Under the pieces are notes generated by a model. That model searched no databases. It was given only the letters and a program-made list of their open reading frames with translations, and was not told where the DNA came from. Position numbers and translations under genes: made by a program. DNA of 64,000 nt from Ruegeria lacuscaerulensis ITI-1157 (lineage in GTDB: Bacteria; Pseudomonadota; Alphaproteobacteria; Rhodobacterales; Rhodobacteraceae), in assembly GCA_000161775.1 (NCBI GenBank), contig GG704596.1, positions 1,261,113-1,325,112 of the forward strand, in the 5' to 3' direction. Positions 29,820-39,472 of this stretch are shown here, in pieces; within the stretch, counting starts at the first letter, position 1, and each line of letters opens with the position of its first letter.

Positions 29820-30818
29820 TCAGCCCATCGGGTGCCGGTATCCGGCCGAGTATGCCCCGGTAACGAAATGTTCCAACTGCCGCTCGATATCGCCCAGCAG
29901 CGACGAGGCGCCGAACCGGAACAGGTCGGGTTGCAGCCAGCGGTCGCCCAGCTCGTCCTTGATCAGCGACAGGTAGACCAGCGCATCCTTGGCCTTGGAA
30001 ATCCCGCCTGCGGGCTTGTAGCCCACGCGATAACCGGTGCGGTCATAATAGTCACGGATCGCGCGGATCATCACCAGCGACACGGGCAGGGTGGCATTGA
30101 CGCTTTCCTTGCCGGTCGAGGTCTTGATGAAATCCGCCCCCGCCATCATGCAGACCAGCGAGGCGCGCGCCACGTTGCGCAGGCTGCCCAGCTCGCCCGT
30201 GGCCAGGATGGCCTTTACATGCGCCTCGCCGCAGGCGGCGCGGAACGCTTTCATCTCGTCATACAGCGCCTGCCAGTCGCCCTTCAGCACATGGCGGCGC
30301 GAGATCACGATGTCGATCTCCTCGGCCCCGGCCTTCACGCTTTCCTCGATCTCGGCCACGCGCAGGTGAAAGGGCGACAGGCCCGCCGGAAAGCCGGTGG
30401 ACACGGCCGCGACCGGAATGCCGGCGCCTTTCAGCGCCTCCACCGCGGTTTCGATCATGTCGTGATAGACACAGACCGCTCCGGTGGTGATCGGCGGCAT
30501 GTCCAGCGCCTTCAGCAGGTCGGGCGACACCGGCTGCCGCGCCTTGGCGCACAGGCGGCGCACGCGGCCTTCGGTATCGTCGCCCGACAGGGTGGTCAGG
30601 TCGATCATGGTGATCGCCTTCAGCAGCCAGGCGGCTTGGTATTCTTTCTTGACGGATCGGCGCCCGGGCAGTGTCGCGGCCCGGCGCTCGATGGCCGAGG
30701 TGTTGGCCTGCACGGCGCGCACCCAGTCCAGGTCCAGATCCATGCCGGGGTTTCGGGGCTCGGTCACTTGCGGCAGATGCGCGGTGCGCACGGGGCTTTC
30801 TGAGCTCTGCGTATCCAT
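29820..30818 (-). CDS. deoC: Deoxyribose-phosphate aldolase
   Basis: Cleaves 2-deoxyribose 5-phosphate into glyceraldehyde 3-phosphate and acetaldehyde. 332 residues, the longer DeoC type. The Schiff-base Lys232 lies in DFIKTSTGK, with Lys268 in YKPAGG and Lys202 in HVKAIL as the other conserved lysines. The ATG at 30818 follows AAGGA, and the longer upstream reading frame is not supported. It forms an operon with ALDH16 (11-bp spacing). Confidence 0.95.
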   Translation of the reverse strand: MDTQSSESPVRTAHLPQVTEPRNPGMDLDLDWVRAVQANTSAIERRAATLPGRRSVKKEYQAAWLLKAITMIDLTTLSGDDTEGRVRRLCAKARQPVSPDLLKALDMPPITTGAVCVYHDMIETAVEALKGAGIPVAAVSTGFPAGLSPFHLRVAEIEESVKAGAEEIDIVISRRHVLKGDWQALYDEMKAFRAACGEAHVKAILATGELGSLRNVARASLVCMMAGADFIKTSTGKESVNATLPVSLVMIRAIRDYYDRTGYRVGYKPAGGISKAKDALVYLSLIKDELGDRWLQPDLFRFGASSLLGDIERQLEHFVTGAYSAGYRHPMG

Positions 30819-30932
30819 TGTCACGTCCTTTGGGAGGTTTGCGCCAAAATCGCACGAGACGGCGGCGAAGGAAAGGCGTTGCGCGCCGCGTGACCTCAGG
30901 TTTTTGACCAAATGGAAAAAATAAGCATTTTC

Positions 30933-30980
30933 TTGCGAGTAATTCGCAATTGCATTGACTAAGTTGCGAATGGTTCTCAT
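30933..30980. promoter_or_regulatory. Two Mur/Fur-family boxes upstream of the metal transporter
   Basis: Box 1 (30933-30949) is TTGCGA-GTAAT-TCGCAA, a perfect 6-bp inverted repeat with a 5-bp spacer. Box 2 (30964-30980) is TTGCGA-ATGGT-TCTCAT, an imperfect copy. They start exactly 31 bp apart, about three helical turns, and lie 37-84 bp before the sitA ATG. The form matches Fur-superfamily sites, specifically the TGCRAAT-type Mur boxes of alphaproteobacteria. Repression by Mur with manganese is the inferred control. Confidence 0.6.
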
Positions 30981-31016
30981 ATTTGGGGGCAACGTGAACC
31001 CAACCCGAGGTCGAAC

Positions 31017-31966
31017 ATGATTCGCCGTCAGTTTCTTGCCGTGCTTGCCAGCCTCGCGCTTCCCGTAGCGGGATGGGCACAGGCCCCGCTGAAGGTGGTG
31101 GCCACGACCGGCATGATCGCCGACACGGTGCGCCAGATCGGGGGCGATCAGGTCGAGGTGAAATCGCTGATGGGCCCAGGCGTGGACCCCCATGCCTATC
31201 GTCAGACCCGCAGCGACATCGTCGCCATGACCCGCGCCGACCTGGTTCTGTGGCACGGCCTGTATCTCGAGGCGCAGATGGAGGATTTCTTTCACGATCT
31301 CGGCCGCAAGCGCCCGGTGGTGGCCGTGGCAGAGGGGGTCGACAAGTCGAAACTGCGTGCCCATGACGATTATGCCGACAAATACGACCCGCATCTGTGG
31401 ATGAGCCCGGTCCTGTGGCGCGACGTGGTGATCGAAGTGCAGCAGGCCCTGACCGAGGCGCGCCCCGAGGCCGCCGGCCTGTTCGCCGCGAACACCCGGG
31501 CGTTTCTGGACAGGATCGACCGCCTGCATGCCTATGGCCAACAGGTTCTGGCGCAGGTCCCCCGTGGACAAGCGGCTGCTGGTCACAGCCCATGACGCCT
31601 TTGGCTATTTCGGCGCGGAATACGGGTTCGAGGTGACCGGCATTCAGGGCATTTCCACCCAGTCCGAGGCGGGTTGAGCCGCATTCGTGAACTGGTTGAC
31701 CTGTTGGTCGAACGGCAGTGTCGGGGGTGTTCGTGGAAAGCTCGGTGTCGGACCGGTCGGTTCGGGCCCTGATCGAGGGGGCGGCGGCCCAAGGGCACAC
31801 CGTTGCCGTGGGCGGCGAGCTGTTCTCGGACGCGATGGGCGCGCCGGGCACTTACGAGGGCACCTATGTCGGCATGCTCGATCACAATTTCACCGTCATC
31901 GCCCGCGGGCTGGGCGCCGAAGTGCCCGCGCGCGGAATGGATGGCAAGTTGGCGGCGGGGTCCTGA
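31017..31966 (+). pseudogene. sitA: Metal ABC transporter substrate-binding protein (SitA/MntC type), three frameshifts
   Basis: The conceptual product is a cluster A-I periplasmic metal-binding protein of about 316 residues with a signal peptide (RRQFLAVLASLALPVAGWAQ). Ligands visible across frames are His59 (DPHAYR), His126 (DPHLWM), a Glu in STQSEAG and an Asp in FSDAMG, a Mn/Zn-type His-His-Glu-Asp set. The starting frame stops at 31595. Restoring the family sequence needs removal of one C in the C5 run 31559-31563, gain of one base near 31674 (stop at 31675), and gain of one near 31718. All lie within about 160 bp, while the ATPase and permease genes are intact. Either a decayed gene or local sequence error. 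Confidence 0.85.
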
Positions 31967-31967
31967 C

Positions 31968-32771
31968 ATGGTCGAACTTGCCGCGAAACAGGGCGCCCGC
32001 CCGACCGATCCATCGGTTCAGGCCAGTCCGCTGGCCATTCGCGGGCTGACCGTGTCCTACAATCAGAAACCAGCCGTGTTTTCGGTGGACATGACGGTTC
32101 AGGCGGGGTCGATGACCGCGATCATTGGCCCGAACGGCGCGGGCAAGTCCACCCTGCTGAAGGCCGCGCTGGGCATCGTCCGGCCGGTATCGGGGCAGGT
32201 CACCGTCTTTGGCAGGCCGCTTGAGAAACAGCGCGCCCGCATCGCTTATGTGCCGCAGCGCGCCAGCGTCGATTGGGATTTCCCGACCCGCGTGATCGAC
32301 GTGGTCTTGATGGGGCTGTCGCGCGAGCTGGGCCTGCTGGGCCGGGTGCGTATGTGGCACATGGCCCGCGCGATGGACTGTCTGCATCGGGTCGGGATGC
32401 ATGAATTCGCTGACCGGCAGATCGGCCAGCTGTCGGGCGGGCAGCAGCAGCGTGTCTTTCTGGCGCGCGCGCTGGCGCAGGAGGCCGATCTGTACCTGCT
32501 GGACGAACCCTTTGCCGGCGTCGATGCCGCCACCGAAAAGGCCATCATCGGCGTGTTGAAGGACTTGAAACAGGCCGGCAAGACGGTTGTTGCCGTGCAT
32601 CATGATCTGGCCACCGTCACCGATTATTTCGACCATGTGTTCCTGATCAACACGCGCAAGATCGCCGAAGGCCCGGTTGCCGAGGCCTTTACCGCCGAGA
32701 CCCTGCAGGCCACCTATGGCGGGCGTCTGGCCACGGCGCAGATCGACCAGATCGCCGGGGCGTTGGGCTAG
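31968..32771 (+). CDS. sitB: Manganese/iron-type ABC transporter ATP-binding protein
   Basis: 267 residues from the ATG at 31968, one base after the sitA reading ends. Walker A GPNGAGKST is at residues 54-62. The LSGGQQQR signature, Walker B YLLDEPF and the His of VHHD are all present. It energises import of the metal delivered by the upstream binding protein through the two permeases that follow. The gene order binding protein, ATPase, permease, permease is that of sitABCD. Confidence 0.9.
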   Translation: MVELAAKQGARPTDPSVQASPLAIRGLTVSYNQKPAVFSVDMTVQAGSMTAIIGPNGAGKSTLLKAALGIVRPVSGQVTVFGRPLEKQRARIAYVPQRASVDWDFPTRVIDVVLMGLSRELGLLGRVRMWHMARAMDCLHRVGMHEFADRQIGQLSGGQQQRVFLARALAQEADLYLLDEPFAGVDAATEKAIIGVLKDLKQAGKTVVAVHHDLATVTDYFDHVFLINTRKIAEGPVAEAFTAETLQATYGGRLATAQIDQIAGALG

Positions 32772-32774
32772 GCG

Positions 32775-33986
32775 ATGGCCATGCTGTGGGACGCGCTGAC
32801 CCTGCAACTGGGTTACAACGCCACTTTGGTCGCCATCGGCGCGACGCTTCTGGGGTTTGCCGCCGGGGTGACCGGCACCTTCCTGTTTCTGCGCAAACGG
32901 GCGCTGGTCAGCGATGCGATCAGCCATGCGACCCTGCCGGGTGTCTGCATCGCCTTCATGGTGATGGTGGCGCTGGGCGGCGATGGGCGCAACCTGCCCG
33001 GCCTGCTGGCGGGATCGGCTCTGTCGGCCTGGGTGGGGCTGTTGTGCATCAACGGGCTGACCCGGCGCACCCGGTTGGCCGAGGACGCGGCGATCGGGGC
33101 CGTCCTGTCGGTGTTCTTCGGCTTCGGCGTGGTGTTGCTGACGGTGATCCAGACGATGGGCGTTGGCCGTCAGGCGGGGCTCGAGGGGTTCCTGCTGGGC
33201 TCGACCGCGGGGATGCTGTTTTCCGACGCGCTGATCATCGCGGTGGGCGGGGCGGCGACCGTGCTGCTGGTCATGATCCTGCGTCGTCCGATGCTGACGG
33301 TGGCCTTCGACGCCGAATACGCAGCCGCCACGGGGCTTCCGGTGCATCGCGTTGACCTGGCGATGATGGGCCTGGTGATGGCGGTCACGGTGATCGGCTT
33401 GAAGATCGTCGGCCTGATCCTGATCGTCGCGCTGCTGATCATCCCGCCGGTCACGGCGCGGTTCTGGTCCGACCGGGCGGATCGGGTGGTTCTGCTGTCG
33501 GGGTTGGTCGGGGGGCTGGCAGGGTATCTGGGCGCGGCCGTATCCGCCTCGGCCCCGAACCTTCCGACCGGTCCGATCATCGTGCTGATCAGCTTTGCGC
33601 TTTTTGCGCTGTCGCTGTTGCTGGCACCGGCGCGCGGGGTCTTGGCGGCGGTGCTGCGTCACCGGCGATTTCAGCGCCGCGTCCATGTCCGGCAGGGTCT
33701 GTTGGCCCTGGCGCAGGGGCAGGAAGTCTATGAGCCCTATACCCGGCGTCTGTTGCGCCAGGCCGGACTGATGCGGGCCGACGGCGTGGCCACCGATGCG
33801 GGCCGGGCACGGGCGGCCAAGGCGTTGCGCGACGAAAGGCGCTGGGGCCTCGTGCGCGCGGACCAGATGCATGAAGCCGCGGCGGCGCAATATGACGGCC
33901 TGCGCGATATCGAAACCGTCCTGACCCGCGATCAGATCGACGAAATCGACCGCCGGATCGGCCCCCCGCACGAGGTGCGCGCATGA
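32775..33986 (+). CDS. sitC: Metal ABC transporter permease with a C-terminal regulator-like domain
   Basis: 403 residues. The first about 290 residues are an ABC-3 permease with eight or so hydrophobic helices, including FLFLRKRALVSDAISHATLPG. The last about 110 residues are soluble and contain QGLLALAQGQEVYEPYTRRLLRQAGLMRADG, then EAAAAQYDGLRDIETVLT. They resemble DtxR/MntR-family winged-helix and dimerisation segments. Such fusions are known in SitC/MntB permeases and may sense metal at the membrane, but that role is inferred. The stop overlaps sitD by 4 bp. Confidence 0.87.
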   Translation: MAMLWDALTLQLGYNATLVAIGATLLGFAAGVTGTFLFLRKRALVSDAISHATLPGVCIAFMVMVALGGDGRNLPGLLAGSALSAWVGLLCINGLTRRTRLAEDAAIGAVLSVFFGFGVVLLTVIQTMGVGRQAGLEGFLLGSTAGMLFSDALIIAVGGAATVLLVMILRRPMLTVAFDAEYAAATGLPVHRVDLAMMGLVMAVTVIGLKIVGLILIVALLIIPPVTARFWSDRADRVVLLSGLVGGLAGYLGAAVSASAPNLPTGPIIVLISFALFALSLLLAPARGVLAAVLRHRRFQRRVHVRQGLLALAQGQEVYEPYTRRLLRQAGLMRADGVATDAGRARAAKALRDERRWGLVRADQMHEAAAAQYDGLRDIETVLTRDQIDEIDRRIGPPHEVRA

Positions 33987-34912
33987 GCGGCGAAGAATTC
34001 GTTCCCCTGTCCTTGACGCCGCTGCTGATCGGCGTCTGCGCGGCGGTGGCCTGTGCGCTGCCGGGCAACTTCCTGCTGCTGCGGCGGCAGGCGCTGATCG
34101 GCGATGCGATCAGCCATGTGGTGCTGCCGGGCATCGTGGTGGCATTTCTGCTGACCGGGGTGATCTCGACCTGGCCGATGATGCTGGGCGCGGCGGGCGC
34201 GGCTGCGGTGGCGGTGATCCTGATCGAGGCCATCCGGCGGCTGGGCCGGATCGAGCCGGGCGCGGCGATGGGCGTTGTGTTCACCACGATGTTTGCCGCC
34301 GGTGTGCTGCTGCTGGAACAGACCGACACCTCGAGCGTGCATCTGGACGTTGAACATGCGCTTTACGGCAATCTGGAAAGCCTGATCTGGCTGGACGCAA
34401 CGGGCTGGGCCTCGCTGCTGGACCCGGAGGCGCTGGCCGGATTGCCGCCGGAACTGCCGCGCATCGCGGTCACGCTGTTGGCCGTTGGGCTGTTCATCTG
34501 GCTGTTCTGGCGCCCGCTCAAGATTTCGACCTTCGACGAAGGGTTCGCCCGCACGATCGGCATCCGCACCGGTGCGCTCGGTCTTGCGCTGGTGCTGGTC
34601 GCGGCGATCTCGGCGGTGGCTGCGTTCGACGCGGTGGGCTCGATCATCGTGATCGCGATGTTCATCTGCCCGCCCGCCGCCGCCCGGATGATGACCAACC
34701 GGCTCGAGTCCCAGATTGGCTGGAGCGTTCTGTTCGCGGTTCTGTCGGCGGTGATCGGCTATGTTCTGGCGGGGTATGGCCCGCTGTGGCTGGGCTGGGC
34801 CGATGCGGTCAGCGCCGCAGGCATGATCGCCACGGTCTCGGGCGTCATCCTGGCACTGGCCGCCGCTTTTGGGCCGTGCCGGGCGCGGGCGGGGGCGCCG
34901 GGCACCGGTTGA
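33983..34912 (+). CDS. sitD: Metal ABC transporter permease (second subunit)
   Basis: 309 residues with about eight hydrophobic helices and the ABC-3 coupling motif LLLRRQALIGDAISHVVLPG. It pairs with the upstream permease to form the transmembrane channel. The ATG overlaps the previous stop. It lacks the soluble C-terminal extension of its partner. Confidence 0.9.
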   Translation: MSGEEFVPLSLTPLLIGVCAAVACALPGNFLLLRRQALIGDAISHVVLPGIVVAFLLTGVISTWPMMLGAAGAAAVAVILIEAIRRLGRIEPGAAMGVVFTTMFAAGVLLLEQTDTSSVHLDVEHALYGNLESLIWLDATGWASLLDPEALAGLPPELPRIAVTLLAVGLFIWLFWRPLKISTFDEGFARTIGIRTGALGLALVLVAAISAVAAFDAVGSIIVIAMFICPPAAARMMTNRLESQIGWSVLFAVLSAVIGYVLAGYGPLWLGWADAVSAAGMIATVSGVILALAAAFGPCRARAGAPGTG

Positions 34913-35194
34913 AATCGCAGGTTTCCGCCGCTGTCGAACAGACGGATTTGGCCGAATTTCGCCGAGAGCGGGCAGGGTGAAAGTCCGGTCGCGCTTTGCC
35001 CGGCGCATCGTGCTACACACCGGGTCATTGATTTTGGACGACCACCACTCACCTCGGGTCGTCCGGGCTGCAGCATTCATACAGGCAACCTGTCGAGCTT
35101 GCCGTTTCAGTTGGCCCGGACGATCCGACCCCCTTCACCAAAACCTGCGCAAACCGGTGGCAGAATCGTATGCGATCATGCTAGGTCTAGCGGT
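34913..35194. other. Gene-free gap before mutL with a hairpin
   Basis: 282 bp without a supportable gene. A perfect 8-bp stem (GGACGACC at 35036-35043, GGTCGTCC at 35057-35064, 13-base loop) lies in the middle. It has no T-run on either strand, so it is at best a Rho-independent-like end for sitBCD. The mutL promoter must lie downstream of it. Confidence 0.35.
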
Positions 35195-37051
35195 ATGGCG
35201 CAGGCAAACCCCAATATCAGCGAAAATCGCCCCGTAATCCGGCAACTCGACGAGGCCGCGATCAATCGCATCGCCGCCGGTGAGGTGGTCGAACGGCCCG
35301 CCTCGGCCGTCAAAGAGCTGGTGGAGAACGCCATCGACGCCGGGGCCACCCGGATCGCCATCGACATCGCCGACGGCGGCAAGACCTTGATTCGCGTCAC
35401 CGATGACGGGTGCGGCATCGCGCCCGAGGATCTGCCGCTGGCCCTGTCGCGCCACGCGACCTCCAAGATCGACGGTTCGGACCTGCTCAACATCCACACC
35501 TTCGGGTTCCGCGGCGAGGCGCTGCCCTCGTTGGGCGCGGTTGGGCGTCTGACCATCACCAGCCGCGCGCCGGGGGCCGAGGCGGCCCAGATCCGGGTGG
35601 CCGGCGGCAAGATGGAGCCGGTGAAACCGGCGGCCCTGCGCGCGGGCACCGTGGTCGAGCTGCGCGACCTGTTCTATGCCACGCCCGCGCGGCTGAAATT
35701 CATGCGCACCGACCGGGCCGAGGCGCAGGCGATCTCGGACACGGTCAAGCGGCTGGCCATGGCGGAGCCCTCGATCACCTTCACCCTGCGCGATGTCTCG
35801 GGCGGGGGCGAGGGGCGCGTGGTGTTCCGCGCTGACCGCGAGAACGGAGACCTGTTCGACGCGCTGCACGCCCGGCTGGCCCGCATCCTGGGGCGCGAGT
35901 TCGCCGAGAATGCCTTGCGGATCGACGCCACCCGCGAGGGGATCAGGCTTTATGGCTACGCCGCCCTGCCGACCTATTCGCGCGGCGCGGCGGTGGCGCA
36001 GTTCCTGTTCGTCAACGGCCGTCCGGTGCGCGACAAGATGCTGACCGGGGCCTTGCGCGCGGCCTATTTCGATTTCCTCAGCCGCGACCGGCACCCGGCG
36101 GCGGCGCTGTTCATCGACTGCGAGCCAACGCTGGTGGACGTGAACGTGCACCCCGCGAAATCCGAGGTGCGGTTCCGCGATCCCGGCGTGGCGCGGGGGC
36201 TGATCGTCTCCAGCCTGCGGCACGCGCTGGCCGAGGCGGGGCACCGCGCCTCGACCACCGTGGCCAACGCGACGCTGGGTGCGATGCGGCCCGAACCGGC
36301 CCCGGTGGCACCCGCGCGGGTCTATCAGATGGACCGGCCGTCGCCCGCGGCACGGGCCATGGCCTATCAGGCGCAGGCGCCCGGTTTTGCCGATCTGGCC
36401 AATGCCTACAGCGGCAGCGTGGTCGAGCCCGTGGCCGAACCCGCGCAGCCCGACCAGACCCCGCCCGAGCATCTGCCGCTTGGGGCCGCGCGCGGGCAGG
36501 TGCATGAAAACTACATCATCGCCCAGACCGCCGACGGCATGGTGATCGTGGATCAGCACGCCGCGCATGAACGGCTGGTCTATGAGAAACTCAAGAAACA
36601 GATGGCCGAGAACGGCGTGGCCGCGCAGGCGCTGCTGATCCCCGAGATCGTGGAACTGTCCGAGGGCGACTGCGCCCGGCTGATCGCGGTGGCCGATGAC
36701 CTGTCGCGCCTGGGCCTGACGATCGAGCCCTTCGGCGGCGGCGCGGTGGCGGTGCGCGAAACCCCGGCCATTCTGGGCGAGGTCAATGCGCGGGCGATGA
36801 TCCTGGATATTCTGGACGAGCTGGCCGATCAGGGCGAAAGCCAGACGGTGCAGGCGCGGATCGAGGCGATCCTCAGCCGGGTGGCCTGCCATGGCTCGGT
36901 CCGGTCGGGCCGCCGGATGCGCGCCGAAGAGATGAACGCCCTGTTGCGCGAGATGGAGGCGACGCCCCATTCCGGCCAGTGCAACCACGGGCGGCCGACT
37001 TACGTGGAACTGAAGCTGAGCGATATCGAGCGCTTGTTCGGCCGCAGTTGA
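35195..37051 (+). CDS. mutL: DNA mismatch repair protein MutL (endonuclease type)
   Basis: 618 residues from the ATG at 35195. The GHKL ATPase domain shows [12 protein letters not shown] and [10 protein letters not shown]. The C-terminal domain carries the metal-binding endonuclease motif [12 protein letters not shown], and also [11 protein letters not shown] and CNHGRP. This is the nicking MutL found in bacteria without MutH. A proline-rich linker lies between the halves (about 395-460). It is followed by rmuC after 57 bp. Confidence 0.97.
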   Translation: MAQANPNISENRPVIRQLDEAAINRIAAGEVVERPASAVKELVENAIDAGATRIAIDIADGGKTLIRVTDDGCGIAPEDLPLALSRHATSKIDGSDLLNIHTFGFRGEALPSLGAVGRLTITSRAPGAEAAQIRVAGGKMEPVKPAALRAGTVVELRDLFYATPARLKFMRTDRAEAQAISDTVKRLAMAEPSITFTLRDVSGGGEGRVVFRADRENGDLFDALHARLARILGREFAENALRIDATREGIRLYGYAALPTYSRGAAVAQFLFVNGRPVRDKMLTGALRAAYFDFLSRDRHPAAALFIDCEPTLVDVNVHPAKSEVRFRDPGVARGLIVSSLRHALAEAGHRASTTVANATLGAMRPEPAPVAPARVYQMDRPSPAARAMAYQAQAPGFADLANAYSGSVVEPVAEPAQPDQTPPEHLPLGAARGQVHENYIIAQTADGMVIVDQHAAHERLVYEKLKKQMAENGVAAQALLIPEIVELSEGDCARLIAVADDLSRLGLTIEPFGGGAVAVRETPAILGEVNARAMILDILDELADQGESQTVQARIEAILSRVACHGSVRSGRRMRAEEMNALLREMEATPHSGQCNHGRPTYVELKLSDIERLFGRS

Positions 37052-37108
37052 TCCGGCCGCCGGTCGGCAGTAGAAAAGAAGAAACAAAACAAGAACGCGC
37101 AGGTTGAG

Positions 37109-38347
37109 ATGATCGAGATTGCAGGCACCCAATATTCAATGAACGATCCCATGGTGATGGCCGCCCTGATCGGGGCGGGGGTGGTTCTGCTGATCCTCGT
37201 CCTGCTGTTTCTGGCCCTGCGCGCGGCCAACCGCTCGGCCCGCATGGCCGAGCCGCTGGCGCAGCAGCTGGCCTATCTGGGCCAGCATGTGCAGCAGTTG
37301 GGGCAAGGGCAGGAGCAATTGCGCGGCGGGTTGCAGCATGTCTCGGACACGCAGGCCAATGCGCAGGTGCAGGTGATCCAGACGGTCGAGGCGCGCCTGT
37401 CGGCGGTGCAGCAGCAGATGAACGACCGGCTGGCCGACAACGCCATGAAATCCGCCCGCGCGCTGGCCGAGATGCAGGAGCGGATGAAGGAAACCCTGCA
37501 TGGGTCTTCGAAACAGACAGCGACCTCGCTGACCCAGCTGCAAGAGCGTCTGGCCGCCATCGACAAGGCGCAGGACAACATCACCAAGCTGTCGGGCGAC
37601 GTGCTGTCGCTGCAGGATATCCTGTCGAACAAGCAGACCCGCGGTGCCTTCGGCGAGATCCAGTTGAACGACATCGTGTCCAAGGCGCTGCCCTCGGACA
37701 GCTATGTGCTGCAGGCGACCCTGTCGAACGGCAGACGCGCCGACTGCCTTATCCGCCTGCCCAACCCGCCGGGGCCCATCGTGATCGACAGCAAGTTCCC
37801 GCTCGAGGCTTATGAGGCGCTGGTGGGCGCGGGCAATGACATGGAGTTGAAGGCGGCCGTGCAGATGTTCCGCAGCACGGTGCGCAAACACATCACGGAC
37901 ATCTCGACCAAGTACATCCTGGACGGTGAAACCGCCGACGGGGCGCTGATGTTCCTGCCCTCCGAGGCGGTCTATGCCGAGTTGCACGCCAAGTTTCCCG
38001 AACTGGTGCAGGAGAGTTTCGCGAAACGGGTCTGGATCGTCTCGCCGACGACCTGCATGGCCACGTTGAACACGATGCGGGCGATCCTCAAGGACGCGCG
38101 GATGCGCGAACAGGCGGGCGCGATCCGCAAGGAACTGGGCCTGCTGCACAAGGATGTGGAACGCCTCGGAGAACGGGTCGGCAACTTGGATCGTCACTTT
38201 GGACAGGCAGCCAAGGATATCTCGGAAATCAAGATCAGTGCCGAAAAGGCCGGTCGCCGGGCGCAGCGGCTGGACAATTTCGATTTCGAGGAACTGGCCC
38301 CCGAAGACCGCGCCAACGTGGTGCCGTTGGGCAAGTCCGAGGGCTGA
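37109..38347 (+). CDS. rmuC: DNA recombination protein RmuC
   Basis: 412 residues. One N-terminal membrane segment (about 12-35, AALIGAGVVLLILVLLFLAL) is followed by a long coiled coil (about 50-170) and the RmuC nuclease-like domain (about 175-390) with GAFGEIQL, DSKFPLEAYEALV and the LMFLPSEAVYAEL block. RmuC limits inversions at short repeats. It shares direction with mutL, a fitting DNA-maintenance neighbour. Confidence 0.94.
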   Translation: MIEIAGTQYSMNDPMVMAALIGAGVVLLILVLLFLALRAANRSARMAEPLAQQLAYLGQHVQQLGQGQEQLRGGLQHVSDTQANAQVQVIQTVEARLSAVQQQMNDRLADNAMKSARALAEMQERMKETLHGSSKQTATSLTQLQERLAAIDKAQDNITKLSGDVLSLQDILSNKQTRGAFGEIQLNDIVSKALPSDSYVLQATLSNGRRADCLIRLPNPPGPIVIDSKFPLEAYEALVGAGNDMELKAAVQMFRSTVRKHITDISTKYILDGETADGALMFLPSEAVYAELHAKFPELVQESFAKRVWIVSPTTCMATLNTMRAILKDARMREQAGAIRKELGLLHKDVERLGERVGNLDRHFGQAAKDISEIKISAEKAGRRAQRLDNFDFEELAPEDRANVVPLGKSEG

Positions 38348-38350
38348 GGT

Positions 38351-38755
38351 CTACTGGATGGACAGGTCCAGATTGTAGCCCACGGTCTTGCCGGTATCCC
38401 GGTCATTGCCCATCAAGTAGACGCGGATGGTATAATCTCCGTCCTCGGGCAGGGTGATGCGGGCTGTGTTGCCGTCGATCGAGCCATTGTAGATCGCGAC
38501 CCCGTCGCTGCCCGGCGGCAGGATGTTGAAATAGACTACGCCGTTGCCGTTGGTATCGCTGATCTGAAGTTCGGCGAACAGTTCCTGCCCGCCTTTCGCA
38601 CCCAGCACATAGTCGAAATATTCATCACCCGTGATGGTGCCGTTGACCATGGTGCCGAAATTTCCGGGCTGGAATTTCACTTCGGCCGTCCTTTGGGCCG
38701 ATGCGGGTACGGCCACAACGGCAATGAAAAGGGCTGCCAGAGCTTGTTTCAACAT
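38351..38755 (-). CDS. Secreted protein resembling g-type lysozyme inhibitor (PliG-like)
   Basis: 134 residues with a signal peptide (MLKQALAALFIAVVAVPASA). The mature part is a small beta-sandwich with GTMVNGTITGDEYFDYVLGAKGGQ, VYFNILPPGSDGVAIYNGS and LPEDGDYTIRVYLM. This pattern resembles PliG-type and related pre-peptidase C-terminal-like domains. A protective envelope role is possible, but the family assignment is from pattern only. It lies between rmuC (convergent) and chrR. Confidence 0.65.
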   Translation of the reverse strand: MLKQALAALFIAVVAVPASAQRTAEVKFQPGNFGTMVNGTITGDEYFDYVLGAKGGQELFAELQISDTNGNGVVYFNILPPGSDGVAIYNGSIDGNTARITLPEDGDYTIRVYLMGNDRDTGKTVGYNLDLSIQ

Positions 38756-38811
38756 TCTGCATATCCTCCCGCTGATTCCCGGCTGCAAGCCTAGCACAAC
38801 CGAGGGACCGT

Positions 38812-39471
38812 TCAGATTCGCAGGAAGGGCTGCACCAAACGTGGGATCAGGCTGTTGAACTTCAGCGGAGCGTCGGTCACGGCCAGGCAGATGCAATCCT
38901 CGGACATGTCGGCCACGGGCGTATGTTCCAGGTCCTCGTCGGCGATCTCGACATCGCCGCGGGCAAAGTGATCCACCTCGTCGGAAAACGCGCCCTGCAG
39001 AACCATGGTCAACTCCATGCCCTTGTGGCCGTGGTCCGGTACGGCCGCACCAGCGGGAATGAACAGCAACCGGGCGGTGGCTTCCTTCGTGGTCGGAAGA
39101 ATGGCCTGTTTGACCCCCATGCCGATCGGTTTCCACCGTATGCTGTTCACGTCTCCGCCAACGTAGTCCCGCAGCGGGGCGGGCAGAACGCTGCAGGACG
39201 GAGGCTTGGGCTTCGGCGCAGGCGCACCCTTGGCGATCAGCGCCATGGTTGCCGCCAGCGAATCCTGGCTCATCTCCACCGAGTCGCCCTGATCTTCGAG
39301 CACATGCCCTCCGACGGCCTCAAAGCTTTCGGCCTGGGCCCGACAGTGATCGCACAGCGACAGGTGCGTGGCGACCATCAGGTCAAATGCCTCGGGCAGC
39401 GTGCCCGCAGCGTAGGCCATCAGCAGGTCGTCCGTCAGGTGATGTCTGATCGCGTTGTTCATATTCTTCAT
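38812..39471 (-). CDS. chrR: ChrR-type zinc anti-sigma factor
   Basis: 219 residues. The N-terminal ZAS domain (about 1-85) has the zinc ligands in HHLTDD and HLSLCDHC (His-x3-Cys-x2-Cys). The C-terminal cupin domain (about 110-200) has VPDHGHKGMELTMVLQG. In Rhodobacter sphaeroides ChrR holds RpoE inactive and releases it in response to singlet oxygen, with the cupin needed for that response. It starts one base after the rpoE stop. Confidence 0.94.
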   Translation of the reverse strand: MKNMNNAIRHHLTDDLLMAYAAGTLPEAFDLMVATHLSLCDHCRAQAESFEAVGGHVLEDQGDSVEMSQDSLAATMALIAKGAPAPKPKPPSCSVLPAPLRDYVGGDVNSIRWKPIGMGVKQAILPTTKEATARLLFIPAGAAVPDHGHKGMELTMVLQGAFSDEVDHFARGDVEIADEDLEHTPVADMSEDCICLAVTDAPLKFNSLIPRLVQPFLRI

Positions 39472-39472
39472 C

